DNA of 64,000 nucleotides from NCBI RefSeq assembly GCF_900187305.1, contig NZ_LT906434.1:744001-808000 (forward strand), read 5' to 3'. Source of the DNA: Neisseria zoodegmatis. Its GTDB lineage: Bacteria > Pseudomonadota > Gammaproteobacteria > Burkholderiales > Neisseriaceae. A program made the position numbers and the translations under genes. Shown here in pieces: positions 18,668-27,966 of the stretch. The notes beneath the pieces were generated by a model. That model had not been told where the DNA came from, searched no databases, and saw nothing but the letters and a program-made list of their open reading frames with translations. Within the stretch, counting starts at the first letter, position 1. Each line of letters begins with the position of its first letter.

Positions 18668-19618
18668 ATGAAGTTACAACAATTACGTTACGCTCTAGAA
18701 GTTTCCCGACATAATTTAAATGTGTCTGAAGCTGCGGAGGCACTCTTTACTTCGCAGCCGGGCATATCCAAACAAATCCGCCTTTTGGAGGAGGAGCTTG
18801 GTATACAGATTTTCATACGTAGTGGTAAACGGGTGGTTTCGGTCTCTCAACCGGGAAAAGCCGTATTGGAGTTGGCAGAGAGAATTTTGCGTGATGTACA
18901 GAATATTAAGAATATTGGTAATGAGTTTACTGAGCAAGATAGCGGTTCATTAATCATTGCAACAACTCATACGCAGGCAAGATATGCTTTACCTCAGGTT
19001 GTGTCGGAATTTGTGAAAAAATATCCGAAAGTTCAGCTGAGTATAAAGCAGGGTAATCCTTCTGGCATCTCTCAAATGGTGATGAGCGGAGATGCAGATT
19101 TTGCCATTGCAACCGAATCCCTTGAAGAGGGTGATGAGTTGCGCAAATTACCTTGCTCTGAATGGACTCATGCTGTTTTGGTGCCGGATGATCATCCTTT
19201 ATTAGATTGTAAACATCCCTTAAGTATTACCGATTTGGCACGTTTTTCATTGGTAACGTATGAGTTTGCGATGAATAATAACAGTAATATTTGCCGTGCT
19301 TTCCATAAGGCTCGTTTAGACATGCCGCCCATAGCGTTGGCATCGGCTGATACTGATGTGTTAAAAACTTATGTGCGCTTGGGGTTGGGGGTTGGTTTGA
19401 TGGCTAAGATGGCATATGACAAACAAGCCGATCAGGATTTGCATCTTATTGATGCTTCTCATTTGTTTGAGCCTTCTCAAACTTATATTGCTTTGCGCCC
19501 TGACGTTTATCTCCGCGGTTATGCTTATGACTTTATAAAATTATTTTCTTCTGATTTGAGTAGGGAGAGGATTGATAAAATATTGTACGAGCCTGTTCAA
19601 GAGGATTTCTCTATATAA
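18668..19618 (+). CDS. cysB: LysR-type regulator CysB
   Basis: CysB activates sulfate assimilation and cysteine synthesis genes in response to acetylserine. The N-terminal winged helix (MKLQQLRYALEVSRHNLNVS, then SQPGISKQIRLLEEELG) and the ligand pocket TTHTQARYALP are characteristic of CysB rather than of other LysR proteins. Length is 316 residues. The gene is monocistronic, with a bidirectional terminator shared with rpsI. Confidence 0.92.
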   Translation: MKLQQLRYALEVSRHNLNVSEAAEALFTSQPGISKQIRLLEEELGIQIFIRSGKRVVSVSQPGKAVLELAERILRDVQNIKNIGNEFTEQDSGSLIIATTHTQARYALPQVVSEFVKKYPKVQLSIKQGNPSGISQMVMSGDADFAIATESLEEGDELRKLPCSEWTHAVLVPDDHPLLDCKHPLSITDLARFSLVTYEFAMNNNSNICRAFHKARLDMPPIALASADTDVLKTYVRLGLGVGLMAKMAYDKQADQDLHLIDASHLFEPSQTYIALRPDVYLRGYAYDFIKLFSSDLSRERIDKILYEPVQEDFSI

Positions 19619-19711
19619 TTAAATGAAATGTGGCTTTCCAAATATTATTTGACTTTAGCAAGTCTATTTTTGGTTATGTAGTTGGTTATGAATCAAGTTT
19701 TATCGAAAAAC

Positions 19712-19741
19712 AAAAATCCCTGTTAGTGAACAGGGATTTTT
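19712..19741. terminator. Bidirectional terminator between cysB and rpsI
   Basis: The stem AAAAATCCCTGTT / AACAGGGATTTTT, with A and T runs on both sides, lies between two convergent genes. Confidence 0.9.
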
Positions 19742-19770
19742 GTTTGCAACGCTTCTGTATATAGTACAGA

Positions 19771-20163
19771 TTAACGTTTCGAGAATTGTTTGGCGCGGCG
19801 TGCTTTGCGCAGACCCGGTTTTTTACGCTCAACTTCACGAGCATCACGGGTAACGAAGCCTGCTTGGGAGAGAGTGGCTTTCAGTGCAGCATCGTAGTCA
19901 ATCAGTGCGCGGGTAATGCCGTGACGGATTGCACCGGATTGGCCTGTTTCACCGCCACCGGTTACATTAACTTTAATGTCGAAAGATTCGGCATTTTCAG
20001 TCAGAACCAAAGGTTGGCGAACAACCATGCGGCTGGTTTCGCGAGCGAAGAATTCGTCAACAGGGCGGCCGTTTACGATGATTTGGCCGGTGCCTTTTTG
20101 CAAAAATACACGAGCCACTGAACTTTTGCGGCGGCCAGTGCCGTAGTAGTATTTACCGTTCAT
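19771..20163 (-). CDS. rpsI: 30S ribosomal protein S9
   Basis: S9 is a small-subunit protein whose basic C-terminal tail reaches the P-site tRNA. The 130-residue sequence starts [19 protein letters not shown] and ends in the conserved [11 protein letters not shown] tail. It follows rplM by 9 bp in the universal rplM-rpsI operon. Confidence 0.98.
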   Translation of the reverse strand: MNGKYYYGTGRRKSSVARVFLQKGTGQIIVNGRPVDEFFARETSRMVVRQPLVLTENAESFDIKVNVTGGGETGQSGAIRHGITRALIDYDAALKATLSQAGFVTRDAREVERKKPGLRKARRAKQFSKR

Positions 20164-20172
20164 GTCGTGTCC

Positions 20173-20601
20173 TTAAATGTCTAAAACTTTAGGTTGTTGT
20201 GCGGCGTGGCCGTGTTCTGAACCTGCGTACACTTTCAGTTTTTTGATCATGGCGTAGCCTAAAGGGCCTTTGGGCAGCATGCCTTTAACCGCTTTTTCTA
20301 AAACACGCTCAGGGAATTTCTCTTGCATTTCGGTGAAGCTGCGCTCATAGATGCCGCCGGGGAAGCCTGAGTGGCGGTAATATTTTTTGTCTAAAGCTTT
20401 GTTGCCGGTTACGCGCAGTTTGTCTGCATTGATAACGATGATGTAATCGCCGGTATCAACGTGAGGAGTGTATTCGGGTTTATGTTTACCGCGCAGACGG
20501 CGGGCGATTTCTGCAGCGACGCGACCTAATACTTTATCTTGTGCGTCAACCACGAACCACTCGCGCTTTACTTCATGCGGCTTGGCTGAAAAGGTTTTCA
20601 T
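20173..20601 (-). CDS. rplM: 50S ribosomal protein L13
   Basis: L13 is an early-assembly large-subunit protein. Translation from 20601 ([20 protein letters not shown]) gives 142 residues, the standard length; the open frame extends upstream to 20664 but that part overlaps the promoter. The motifs [21 protein letters not shown] and [11 protein letters not shown] are diagnostic. First gene of the rplM-rpsI operon. Confidence 0.98.
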   Translation of the reverse strand: MKTFSAKPHEVKREWFVVDAQDKVLGRVAAEIARRLRGKHKPEYTPHVDTGDYIIVINADKLRVTGNKALDKKYYRHSGFPGGIYERSFTEMQEKFPERVLEKAVKGMLPKGPLGYAMIKKLKVYAGSEHGHAAQQPKVLDI

Positions 20602-20635
20602 AAGGGGTAATCCAGATAGATATAGAAAGCTGCCG

Positions 20636-20664
20636 ATTTTATAGATGATTCGTAAGTCTGTCAA
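20636..20664 (-). promoter_or_regulatory. Promoter of rplM-rpsI
   Basis: On the minus strand a perfect -35 TTGACA (20664-20659) and a -10 TAAAAT (20641-20636) are separated by 17 bp, with rplM starting about 35 bp downstream. Confidence 0.75.
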
Positions 20665-20814
20665 TCTGATTTGAGTTGCTGGGAAAAATACGTTGAAGAC
20701 TTTTAGCTGAAGGTTAAATGGTGTTGTATTTGTTGCAATTTCGGTGTGCTTGGGTGTGGTTCGAATCTGATGGTTTTGAAGATTTGTGTGTTTTATTATT
20801 GATGTATCGGATAG

Positions 20815-20840
20815 GAAAAATGCCGCTATAGCGGCATTTT
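20815..20840 (-). terminator. Terminator behind 6S RNA
   Basis: The palindrome ATGCCGCTATAGCGGCAT is flanked by A and T runs, downstream of the 6S RNA on the minus strand. Confidence 0.8.
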
Positions 20841-20851
20841 GTTTTTTGGGG

Positions 20852-21028
20852 GAATCCCCGCAGGTGTCGTCTAGGCTGAATCCGCTTGAACCTTGCTGAC
20901 AAGGCGGTCGCCACGGGCAGTTTCGGGTGCATCTGTACAGACGCTCGCGCCCACTGCATCTCCCGGCAACCTTAAGCGAACTTATTGGTTCAAAGGAATG
21001 TATGCCTTCGCGAACACCGCAGGGAATA
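20852..21028 (-). ncRNA. ssrS: 6S RNA
   Basis: 6S RNA binds the housekeeping sigma factor-RNA polymerase holoenzyme and mimics an open promoter. On the minus strand the 5' end TCCCTGCGGTGTTCGCG pairs with the 3' end CGACACCTGCGGGGA to form the closing stem, and the 3' side contains the CAAGGTTCAAGCGG and CAGCCTAGACGACAC segments typical of proteobacterial 6S RNA. About 177 nt. It lies directly downstream of zapA, the conserved position of ssrS in proteobacteria. Ends are estimated from the pairing. Confidence 0.88.
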
Positions 21029-21042
21029 AGCTTTTGGCTTGC

Positions 21043-21339
21043 TTAAGCTGTTTTGGATAAAACTTTATCGCAAGCATTAATCATGTCTGTTATTTTACGC
21101 TCAAAATCGCCAATTGCCAAATCATCTTTCATCGACATTTTTAAGAGGTCGTGAACGACGTTGAGGGCGGCCATAATGACGATTTTGTCGGTTTCGACGA
21201 TGCGGCCGGTTTGTTTGATGGTGTCAAACTTTTGGTTCAGCATGTTGACGGCTTGCAGAAGGGTGTTTTTTTCTTCTGAGGGGGTGCCGATGGTAAATGA
21301 GCGGCCCATGATGTCGAGGCTGACTTGTTCGATACTCAT
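21043..21339 (-). CDS. zapA: Cell division protein ZapA
   Basis: ZapA binds and bundles FtsZ filaments at the division ring. The 98-residue protein has the beta-rich N-terminus VSLDIMGRSFTIGTP, then LLQAVNMLNQKFDTIK and the IVIMAALNVVHDLL helix, followed by a C-terminal coiled coil. It follows a coiled-coil gene by 16 bp and precedes 6S RNA. Confidence 0.93.
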   Translation of the reverse strand: MSIEQVSLDIMGRSFTIGTPSEEKNTLLQAVNMLNQKFDTIKQTGRIVETDKIVIMAALNVVHDLLKMSMKDDLAIGDFERKITDMINACDKVLSKTA

Positions 21340-21355
21340 TGTCGGGTATCCTTAT

Positions 21356-21739
21356 TTATTGGTTTGCTTCGGGTTCTTGCGGCAGGCGTGCCAGCAGTTT
21401 GCGGAGGTGTTCGGCGCTGGCATTCAATGCGTCGCGGTATTTTTGGTTTTCGGCGGTAAGCTCGTCGATTTTATTTTGCATTTCGTCGGTAACGCTCTGA
21501 ATGCGGCCCTGCATTTCGTTTTTGAGGTTGCTCATTTGTACCATGAGGGCTTCGCTCAATTCGTCGACGGCAGCCTGGTGTTCGTTTTTTTGCTGTTCTT
21601 GTGCCATCTGGTGCCGGGTAATTTCGCTTTTCAGGCGGGCGATTTCTTCTTGATGGCGTCTGTTTTCGCCCAGCTGGGTCTCAAATTTCTGTACCAGCTG
21701 GTAAACATTGATTTCGAGTTTTTCCAGAGATTGATTCAT
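21356..21739 (-). CDS. Coiled-coil protein encoded upstream of zapA
   Basis: The 127-residue protein is almost entirely a predicted coiled coil (heptads from about 5 to 115, rich in Glu, Gln, Lys, Leu) with no signal peptide. Small coiled-coil genes in this position next to zapA are common and are suspected to work in cell division, as ZapB does. I recognise no specific family, so the division role is an inference from context only. Confidence 0.75.
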   Translation of the reverse strand: MNQSLEKLEINVYQLVQKFETQLGENRRHQEEIARLKSEITRHQMAQEQQKNEHQAAVDELSEALMVQMSNLKNEMQGRIQSVTDEMQNKIDELTAENQKYRDALNASAEHLRKLLARLPQEPEANQ

Positions 21740-21800
21740 TTTTCGTACCGCTCGGTTGATATGGAGGCAAGCATAGTAGGGATAAATGGGGCTGTCAAAT

Positions 21801-21835
21801 AAGGCCGTCTGAACGTAATGTTTTTCAGACGGCCT
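21801..21835 (-). terminator. DUS hairpin behind gpsA
   Basis: An inverted DUS pair (AAGGCCGTCTGAA / TTCAGACGGCCT) lies 26 bp after the gpsA stop. Confidence 0.75.
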
Positions 21836-21860
21836 GATGTTCTTTTATATATTTGACGGT

Positions 21861-22850
21861 TTATTCGAATCGGGTTTCGCGTTCCATTAATCTTTCGACA
21901 ACCTGACGGGCGTTCAGTTCTTTGCGGAGAAGCTGGAGCAGGGTGTGGGTAATGGGCATGTCGATTTGGTATTTGCAGGCGGTGTTGAATACTTCTTCGA
22001 TGGTGCTGACGCCTTCGGATACGTGGCCGATTTCTTTTAATACTTGATGCAGCTCTTTGCCTTCTGCCAAGCCTAAGCCGACTCTGCGGTTGCGGGAGAG
22101 TGCGCCGGTGCAGGTAAGAATGAGGTCGCCGATGCCGGCAAGCCCCATCATGGTTTTGGGTTGTGCGCCCATGGCGACGGCAAGACGGGTGATTTCGGCG
22201 AGGCCGCGGGTTACTAAGGCGGCGCGGGCGTTGAGGCCGTATTCGAGGCCGTCTGAAATACCGGTGGCAATGGCCATGATGTTTTTAACGGCACCGCCTA
22301 CGGCAACGCCGATGATGTCTTCGCTGCCGTACAGACGCAATACGTTGCTGTTCAGACGGCCTATCAGTTCTTCAGTCCACGCTTTGTTTTCTGATGCCAA
22401 TACAACGGCGCAGGGAAGTTGCTTGGCTAACTCTTGGGCAAAACTGGGGCCGGACAGGACGCCGATTTTGTCGTTGTCGGGCAAAACGTCTTTAACGACT
22501 TGGAAAGTCAGCAAGCCTGTATCTTGCTCGAAGCCTTTGCAGGCGGTCAGTATGGGGAGGTGGGCGGCGTTGTGTTCTGCCAAGAGTTTGACGCTGTCGC
22601 GCAGGCCGGCTACGGAGGTAACGATTAATACCAGTTCGCTATCTTTTAAGGCTTCTTGTAATTCGGTATGGACGCTGAGTGTGTCGGGAAAGGTGAAGCC
22701 GGGGAGATAGCGTTTGTTTTCTCTTTCTTGTCGGATGGTCTGCATGTGTTCGGCATTGCGCGACCATAATGATATGCGGTGGCCGTGTTGGGCGAAATGT
22801 AGGGCGAGCGCGGTTCCCCAAGAGCCTGCGCCGATAACGGTGATATTCAT
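21861..22850 (-). CDS. gpsA: Glycerol-3-phosphate dehydrogenase [NAD(P)+]
   Basis: GpsA reduces dihydroxyacetone phosphate to sn-glycerol 3-phosphate, the backbone of phospholipids. The 329-residue protein starts with the Rossmann motif VIGAGSWGTALA, followed by LSGPSFAQELA and the catalytic VGGAVKNIMAIATGISDGL region. Two DUS copies lie in the coding sequence (about 22247 and 22350). The gene seems monocistronic. Confidence 0.97.
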   Translation of the reverse strand: MNITVIGAGSWGTALALHFAQHGHRISLWSRNAEHMQTIRQERENKRYLPGFTFPDTLSVHTELQEALKDSELVLIVTSVAGLRDSVKLLAEHNAAHLPILTACKGFEQDTGLLTFQVVKDVLPDNDKIGVLSGPSFAQELAKQLPCAVVLASENKAWTEELIGRLNSNVLRLYGSEDIIGVAVGGAVKNIMAIATGISDGLEYGLNARAALVTRGLAEITRLAVAMGAQPKTMMGLAGIGDLILTCTGALSRNRRVGLGLAEGKELHQVLKEIGHVSEGVSTIEEVFNTACKYQIDMPITHTLLQLLRKELNARQVVERLMERETRFE

Positions 22851-23014
22851 ATGGGTATTCTCATTGTTGGAATGGGGCTAACTTTAAAACAATCATGGCG
22901 GTGGTGCAAGCTCGGCGGGGAAGGGGATCGGCGGGTAAAACACGGGTATGGGCGGGAATATGTTTTAGATAAGTGCTATCGGCATTATTGGCAAATGTTA
23001 TGGTGTTTTGAAAG

Positions 23015-23056
23015 TTGATTTTAAACAAATCAGCAAAAAATGATCGAGTTTATACT
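23015..23056 (+). promoter_or_regulatory. FNR-type promoter of ccp
   Basis: TTGAT-TTTA-AACAA (23015-23028) matches the FNR consensus TTGAT-N4-ATCAA at 9 of 10 positions. A -10 box TATACT lies at 23051-23056. With transcription starting near 23063, the FNR site is centred at about -41.5, the classical class II activator position. Induction of the neisserial ccp gene by FNR under low oxygen is established knowledge. Confidence 0.75.
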
Positions 23057-23143
23057 CAAGCCGGTTGTGGAAATATGTTGCGACCACTCATTTAAGTTAA
23101 AACAAAAATATCAATAACCATAATATCTTTGGAAGGAACCACC

Positions 23144-24304
23144 ATGAAACATGCTATGAATAAAAGCGGCATCGTTCTTGCTGTATTGTTGGCTCTTGCT
23201 GCCTGCGGAGAAAAAGCGTCCGAACCTGCCGCTTCCGGTGCTGCTTCTGCTCCTGAAGCGTCCGCTCCTGCTGCTTCTGCACCGGCTGTGGATAACAGCA
23301 ATGCTTCTGCAGAAGACAAGGAATTGTTGAAGCAGGCTCAAACCTTGTTCCAACCGCTGCCGGACGAGGCTGAAATGCAAAAGGCACATCCTTTTACGCC
23401 TGCACAGGTTAAGTTGGGACATCAATTGTGGTACGAACCGCGTTTGTCTAAAGGCAATACGGTAAGCTGTAACTCATGCCACAACTTGGCGACGGCAGGT
23501 GTGGACAATCTGCCGACCAGCCCCGGTCATAAAGGCAGCTTTGGTGTGCGTAACTCGCCTTCTGCATTGAACGCGGCTTTGTTGGGCAGTCAATTCTGGG
23601 ACGGACGTGCGGCAACGGTTGAAGAGCAGGCCGGCGGCCCCTTGCTGAACCCGGTTGAAATGGCCAACGCCGATGAAGCGTCTGTTGAGAAGAAAATTGC
23701 GGCAATTCCCGAATATCAGGCTTTGTTTAAAGAAGCTTTCCCTGACAACGGCGGCGCGGTTTCCTTTAAAAATATTACCCATGCGATTGCGGCTTTCGAG
23801 CGCACGCTGTTGACGCCGACCAAGTGGGATGATTATCTGAAAGGCAATATCAATGCCTTGAACGAAACGGAGCGCCAAGGTGTACGTTCGTTTATCAATA
23901 ACGGCTGTATTGCCTGCCACAAAGGTGTGACGCTGGGCGGCGATACGTTCCAAAAATTCGGTTTGGTGAAAGGCCCTTACTGGCAATTTACCGGCAGCAA
24001 AAAGCATGACGAAGGCCGCTTTGAAGTAACTAAAGCGGAAAACGACAAGTTTGTATTCCGCGTGCCGGGTCTGCGTAACGTGAGCCGTACTTATCCTTAT
24101 TTCCACGACGGCAGCGTGTGGGAATTGGATAAAGCGGTCAGTATCATGGGCGAGGCTCAATTGGGTAAAGAATTACCGAAAGAAGAGGTGGAAAAAATTG
24201 TGGCATTCTTGAACACCTTGTCGGGTTCCGTTTCCGACTCTGCGCGTACTGTGCCGGAGCTGCCGGTTTATTCTGAAGCCGATAGCCGTCCGAACAATCA
24301 ATAA
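23144..24304 (+). CDS. ccp: Di-haem cytochrome c peroxidase, lipoprotein form
   Basis: The enzyme reduces hydrogen peroxide to water in the periplasm with electrons from cytochromes. A lipoprotein signal ends in LALAACGEK, then an Ala/Pro/Ser linker, then two c-haem motifs, CNSCH (about residue 109) and CIACH (about 255). Length is 386 residues from the ATG at 23144, which has a GGAAGG site; the frame opens slightly earlier at 23129 without one. Neisserial peroxidases are membrane-attached lipoproteins, as here. Confidence 0.95.
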   Translation: MKHAMNKSGIVLAVLLALAACGEKASEPAASGAASAPEASAPAASAPAVDNSNASAEDKELLKQAQTLFQPLPDEAEMQKAHPFTPAQVKLGHQLWYEPRLSKGNTVSCNSCHNLATAGVDNLPTSPGHKGSFGVRNSPSALNAALLGSQFWDGRAATVEEQAGGPLLNPVEMANADEASVEKKIAAIPEYQALFKEAFPDNGGAVSFKNITHAIAAFERTLLTPTKWDDYLKGNINALNETERQGVRSFINNGCIACHKGVTLGGDTFQKFGLVKGPYWQFTGSKKHDEGRFEVTKAENDKFVFRVPGLRNVSRTYPYFHDGSVWELDKAVSIMGEAQLGKELPKEEVEKIVAFLNTLSGSVSDSARTVPELPVYSEADSRPNNQ

Positions 24305-24324
24305 AACGCAGTTAAGATAAGTTT

Positions 24325-24380
24325 GAGGCCGTCTGAAAATATTTTAGCGAAACCCGCAAAGCTTGTTTTCAGACGGCCTC
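24325..24380. terminator. DUS hairpin between ccp and metK
   Basis: GAGGCCGTCTGAAAA and TTTTCAGACGGCCTC flank a 26 bp loop between two convergent genes. Confidence 0.7.
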
Positions 24381-24406
24381 AATCGTTTTTGCTCGGTTGT
24401 GTTGTT

Positions 24407-25576
24407 TTACAAGCCGGCAGCTGCTCTCAATGCAGGCACTTTGTCGGTGCGTTCCCAAGTAAACTCAGGCTCTTCGCGGCCGAAGTGTCCGTAGGCGGCG
24501 GTTTTGCTGTAAATCGGACGTTGCAGGTCGAGCATTTGTACGATGCTTTTCGGGCGCAGGTCGAAATGTTCGCGTACCAATTTAATCAGTTCTTCTTCGT
24601 TCAATTTGCCCGTGCCGAAGGTGTCGATGGAAATCGAGGTCGGTTCGGCAATACCGATGGCGTAGGAAACCTGCACTTGGCATTGGGTGGCCAAGCCTGC
24701 GGCAACGATATTTTTGGCCACATAGCGGCAGGCGTAAGCGGCGGAACGGTCGACTTTGGTGGGGTCTTTGCCGGAGAATGCGCCGCCGCCGTGCGGAGCA
24801 GCACCACCATAAGTGTCGACAATGATTTTACGGCCGGTTAAGCCGCAGTCGCCTTGCGGGCCGCCGATGACAAAACGGCCGGTGGGGTTGATCAGATATT
24901 TGGTTTCTTCCGTGAGCATGTCTTTCGGCAACACGGGTTTGATGATGTGCTCGATAACGGCTTGGCACAGCTCTTCGTGGCTGATTTCGGGGGCGTGCTG
25001 GGTGGACAATACTACGGTGTCGATGCGTTTTACTTTGCCGGTTTCGGCGTCATAAACGCAGGTAATTTGCGCTTTGGCGTCGGGGCGCAACCACGGCAGA
25101 CGGCCGTCGCGGCGCACTTCGCTTTGGCGCTGCATCAGGCGGTGGCTGTAATAAATGGCAAACGGCATCAGCGTGGGGGTTTCGTCGCAAGCGTAGCCGA
25201 ACATCAAACCTTGGTCGCCTGCGCCTTGGTTTAAGTCCAAGCCTTCGCCTTCGTTCACGCCTTGGGCGATGTCGGGAGACTGTTGGTCGTAGCACATCAT
25301 GACCGCGCAGCCGTTGGCGTCAAAGCCCAGCTCGGAAGAGTTGTAGCCGATGCGTTTGATGGTTTCGCGCGCTACTTTGATGTAATCGACGTGTGCGGTG
25401 GTGGTCACTTCGCCGGCCAGTACGCACAAGCCGGTGTTGACTAAGGTTTCGGCAGCCACGCGGGCAGTCGGGTCTTGCGCCAAAATGGCGTCAAGAATGG
25501 CATCGGAAATCTGGTCGGCCACTTTGTCGGGATGGCCTTCCGATACCGATTCGGAAGTGAATAAATATTCGCTCAT
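24407..25576 (-). CDS. metK: S-adenosylmethionine synthetase
   Basis: MetK makes S-adenosylmethionine from methionine and ATP. Starting at 25576 ([20 protein letters not shown]) gives 389 residues, the standard length. The signatures [12 protein letters not shown] and [19 protein letters not shown] are intact. Bases just before the ATG read CACTCCCCCC, so there is no Shine-Dalgarno sequence. A longer frame reaches 25612 but adds 12 unconserved residues. Confidence 0.97.
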   Translation of the reverse strand: MSEYLFTSESVSEGHPDKVADQISDAILDAILAQDPTARVAAETLVNTGLCVLAGEVTTTAHVDYIKVARETIKRIGYNSSELGFDANGCAVMMCYDQQSPDIAQGVNEGEGLDLNQGAGDQGLMFGYACDETPTLMPFAIYYSHRLMQRQSEVRRDGRLPWLRPDAKAQITCVYDAETGKVKRIDTVVLSTQHAPEISHEELCQAVIEHIIKPVLPKDMLTEETKYLINPTGRFVIGGPQGDCGLTGRKIIVDTYGGAAPHGGGAFSGKDPTKVDRSAAYACRYVAKNIVAAGLATQCQVQVSYAIGIAEPTSISIDTFGTGKLNEEELIKLVREHFDLRPKSIVQMLDLQRPIYSKTAAYGHFGREEPEFTWERTDKVPALRAAAGL

Positions 25577-25643
25577 GGGGGGAGTGCTTTCTTGAATAAG
25601 GAAGCCGCACACCGGGCCGGGGCGGCAGTAGAAAATAAACGGT

Positions 25644-25655
25644 GCGATTATAGCA
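25644..25655 (-). promoter_or_regulatory. Extended -10 promoter of metK
   Basis: On the minus strand TGCTATAAT (core 25652-25647) is an extended -10 element with no good -35. Transcription would begin about 64 nt before the metK ATG. Confidence 0.55.
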
Positions 25656-25720
25656 GAGAACGCCGGTTTGGGGCGGCGCGTGCCGTCTGAAAAACGGCAG
25701 CGGCATGGGCGGGAGATAAA

Positions 25721-26683
25721 ATGCTTTTTACGGTGCGGAAGGTTTGGCGCGGGCTTTTTTCCATTACAATAGCGTTTTTATTTCGCCCGCTTGTCCGCTT
25801 TATGCAGAAACTGATTGCCTTGATTTTCCGCCTGCTGGCCGCGCTGCCGTTACCGCTGCTGCATACTTTTGCACGCGCGGCGGGTAGTTTGGCGTTTCGT
25901 TTTTCGGCGGACAACCGCGAGCGTATCCGCAAGCATTTGGAGGTTGCCGGCATCCGCGCCGATGACCGTATGATTAAAGCTGTGTTGCAGGAAACAGCCA
26001 AAGGCGGTTTGGAACTGCCGGTGGCTTTTTTCAGACGGCCTGAAGAAGTGGCGGCGCTGTTTAAAGAAGTACACGGCTGGGAACATATTCAGACGGCCTT
26101 GGACAACGGCGAAGGTCTGTTGCTGATTACGCCGCACATCGGCAGCTACGATATTGCCGGCCGCTATATCAGCCACCGTTTGCCTTTCCCGCTGACTGCG
26201 ATGTACAAGCCGCCGAAAATCAAAGCGTTTGACGCGGTAATGCAGGCGGGCAGGGTGCGCGACAAAGGCCGCACGGCACCGACTTCTATTCAAGGGGTCA
26301 AGCAGATTATCAAGGCTTTGAGAGCGGGGGAGGCAACCATCGTGCTGCCCGACCATGTGCCCGATCCGCGGGAAGGCGGCGAAGGCGTTTGGGCTGAATT
26401 TTTCGGCAAACCCGCTTATACCATGACACTGGCGGCCAAGCTGGCTCAAGTAAAAGGCGTGAAGGCATTGTTTTTCTGCGGAGAACGCCTGCCTGAAGGG
26501 CAAGGATTCGTGCTGCACATCGAGCCGCTTCAAGGCGAGTTGAACGGCGATAAGCAGCATGATGCGGTCGTGATCAATGAAAACGTAGAATATTGGGTGC
26601 GCCGCTTCCCCGAACAATATCTGTTTGCCTACAACCGTTACAAACATCCGGCAGGCGCGCCGCCGCCTCCTGATGCCGTCTGA
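25721..26683 (+). CDS. lpxL: Lipid A late acyltransferase (LpxL/HtrB family)
   Basis: Enzymes of this family add a secondary lauroyl or myristoyl chain to lipid A at the inner membrane. The catalytic HX4D motif is seen as [10 protein letters not shown] (His about 139), followed by [14 protein letters not shown] and the [16 protein letters not shown] region. ATG 25721 has a GGGAG site; an internal ATG at 25802 begins the hydrophobic anchor and is an alternative. Length 320 residues. Two DUS copies lie inside, and a third supplies the stop codon (GCC GTC TGA). LpxL1 versus LpxL2 type is not settled. Confidence 0.88.
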   Translation: MLFTVRKVWRGLFSITIAFLFRPLVRFMQKLIALIFRLLAALPLPLLHTFARAAGSLAFRFSADNRERIRKHLEVAGIRADDRMIKAVLQETAKGGLELPVAFFRRPEEVAALFKEVHGWEHIQTALDNGEGLLLITPHIGSYDIAGRYISHRLPFPLTAMYKPPKIKAFDAVMQAGRVRDKGRTAPTSIQGVKQIIKALRAGEATIVLPDHVPDPREGGEGVWAEFFGKPAYTMTLAAKLAQVKGVKALFFCGERLPEGQGFVLHIEPLQGELNGDKQHDAVVINENVEYWVRRFPEQYLFAYNRYKHPAGAPPPPDAV

Positions 26684-26697
26684 AAAGGCTGTCGAAC

Positions 26698-27798
26698 ATG
26701 ACTCAACCCCATACCCCGAAACGTATTTTGATTATCAAGCTGCGGCATCACGGCGATGTGCTGCTGACCACGCCGGTGGTCGATCAAATCAAACATGCGT
26801 ATCCCGATTGCGCCGTCGATATGCTGGTGTATCAGGAAACCGCCGATATTTTGCGCGGCAACAGCCAAATACGCCGCATCTTCACCATCGACCGCCAATG
26901 GAAAAAACAAGGTATCCGCCGCCAGCTGTCGCACGAAGCTGCGCTGTTTGCCGATTTGAAAGCGCAGCGTTACGACTGGGTGTTCAATCTTTCCGACCAA
27001 TGGCGTGCCGCCGCCGTGGCCAAATTGTGCGGCAAACGTAGCGGCAGCCTCCGCTACGGTAAGCGCGACAATGCCTTGTGGCGGTTTTGCCATAGCGAAT
27101 TGAACGAAGACCTCGGTCATGCCCATCATGTTGTGCAAAACCATCTTGCCGTGCTGCGCCCGCTGGGCTTGCAGAGTAGTTATCAGCCGAAAGTGCGCAT
27201 GGAAATCGACGCCGCCGCGCGCGAATCGCTGCATGCCAAGTTAACGGAACGCGGTTGGCAGGGCGAGGCGTATGTGCTGATGCACCCCGGTTCGCGCTGG
27301 CAATTCAAATGTTGGAACAACGATAAATACATCGAATTGCTGCAACGCTTGTTAAACAGCGGTCGGAATGTGGTGCTGACCGCCGCGCCCGACGCGGAAG
27401 AACAAGCTATGTTGGACGAGATTACAGGCCGTCTGAATATACCCGCAGGCGTTCAGCTATGGCAGCTTTCGGGTTGCTTGAACTTACGCGAATTGGCTGC
27501 AGCGATTGACGGTGCGGAACTGTTTATCGGCGTGGACTCCGTTCCCATGCACATGGCCGCCGCACTCGACAAGCCGCAGGTTGCCTTGTTCGGCCCGAGC
27601 TGGGTCAGTCGTTGGCGGCCTTATTCGGATAAGGCTTCGGTAGTGTGGGCAGGCGATTTCGGCGAACTGCCGCATCCAGACAGCATCAATACCGATGATA
27701 AAACCCGTTTACTGTCGGCGATACCGGTGGATGCCGTGTGGAATGCCGTGCAGGAAAAGCTGAAGCCTGTTGGCGGGAATCAACACGCGGCCGTGTGA
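26698..27798 (+). CDS. LPS heptosyltransferase, WaaQ/RfaQ-like (GT9 family)
   Basis: GT9 enzymes transfer heptose from ADP-heptose onto the lipopolysaccharide inner core. The N-terminus RILIIKLRHHGDVLLTTPV is typical of the heptosyltransferase III (WaaQ) branch, and later MHPGSRWQFKCWNNDKY and FIGVDSVPMHMAAALDKP are the conserved nucleotide-sugar pocket. Length 366 residues. It starts 14 bp after the lipid A acyltransferase gene, so a joint LPS-assembly transcript is likely. The acceptor is unknown. Confidence 0.85.
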   Translation: MTQPHTPKRILIIKLRHHGDVLLTTPVVDQIKHAYPDCAVDMLVYQETADILRGNSQIRRIFTIDRQWKKQGIRRQLSHEAALFADLKAQRYDWVFNLSDQWRAAAVAKLCGKRSGSLRYGKRDNALWRFCHSELNEDLGHAHHVVQNHLAVLRPLGLQSSYQPKVRMEIDAAARESLHAKLTERGWQGEAYVLMHPGSRWQFKCWNNDKYIELLQRLLNSGRNVVLTAAPDAEEQAMLDEITGRLNIPAGVQLWQLSGCLNLRELAAAIDGAELFIGVDSVPMHMAAALDKPQVALFGPSWVSRWRPYSDKASVVWAGDFGELPHPDSINTDDKTRLLSAIPVDAVWNAVQEKLKPVGGNQHAAV

Positions 27799-27966
27799 TG
27801 TTTAGGCCTATTTCGGCACAATTTTATTCCGCTTAAGGGGCAGTGCTTTAGATTGATACCGCAGTACGGTATAATCGGCGCCGCAAAGACGAGAATTATC
27901 CTGCCGCACGCATTTCATCTTCATCCTGTGCCCGAACAATAATATATAGTTACAGTGAGCCGCCCC

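Noticed and set aside
18483..18671. 62-codon frame upstream of cysB
   Set aside because: No ribosome binding site, AT-rich composition, no recognisable protein, and it overlaps the cysB start.
23474..24160. 228-codon minus-strand frame across ccp
   Set aside because: Antisense of a gene with both haem motifs and lipoprotein signal.
25577..25655. Known SAM riboswitch in the metK leader
   Set aside because: The leader is too short for SAM-I and I could not recognise the conserved cores of the smaller SAM classes.
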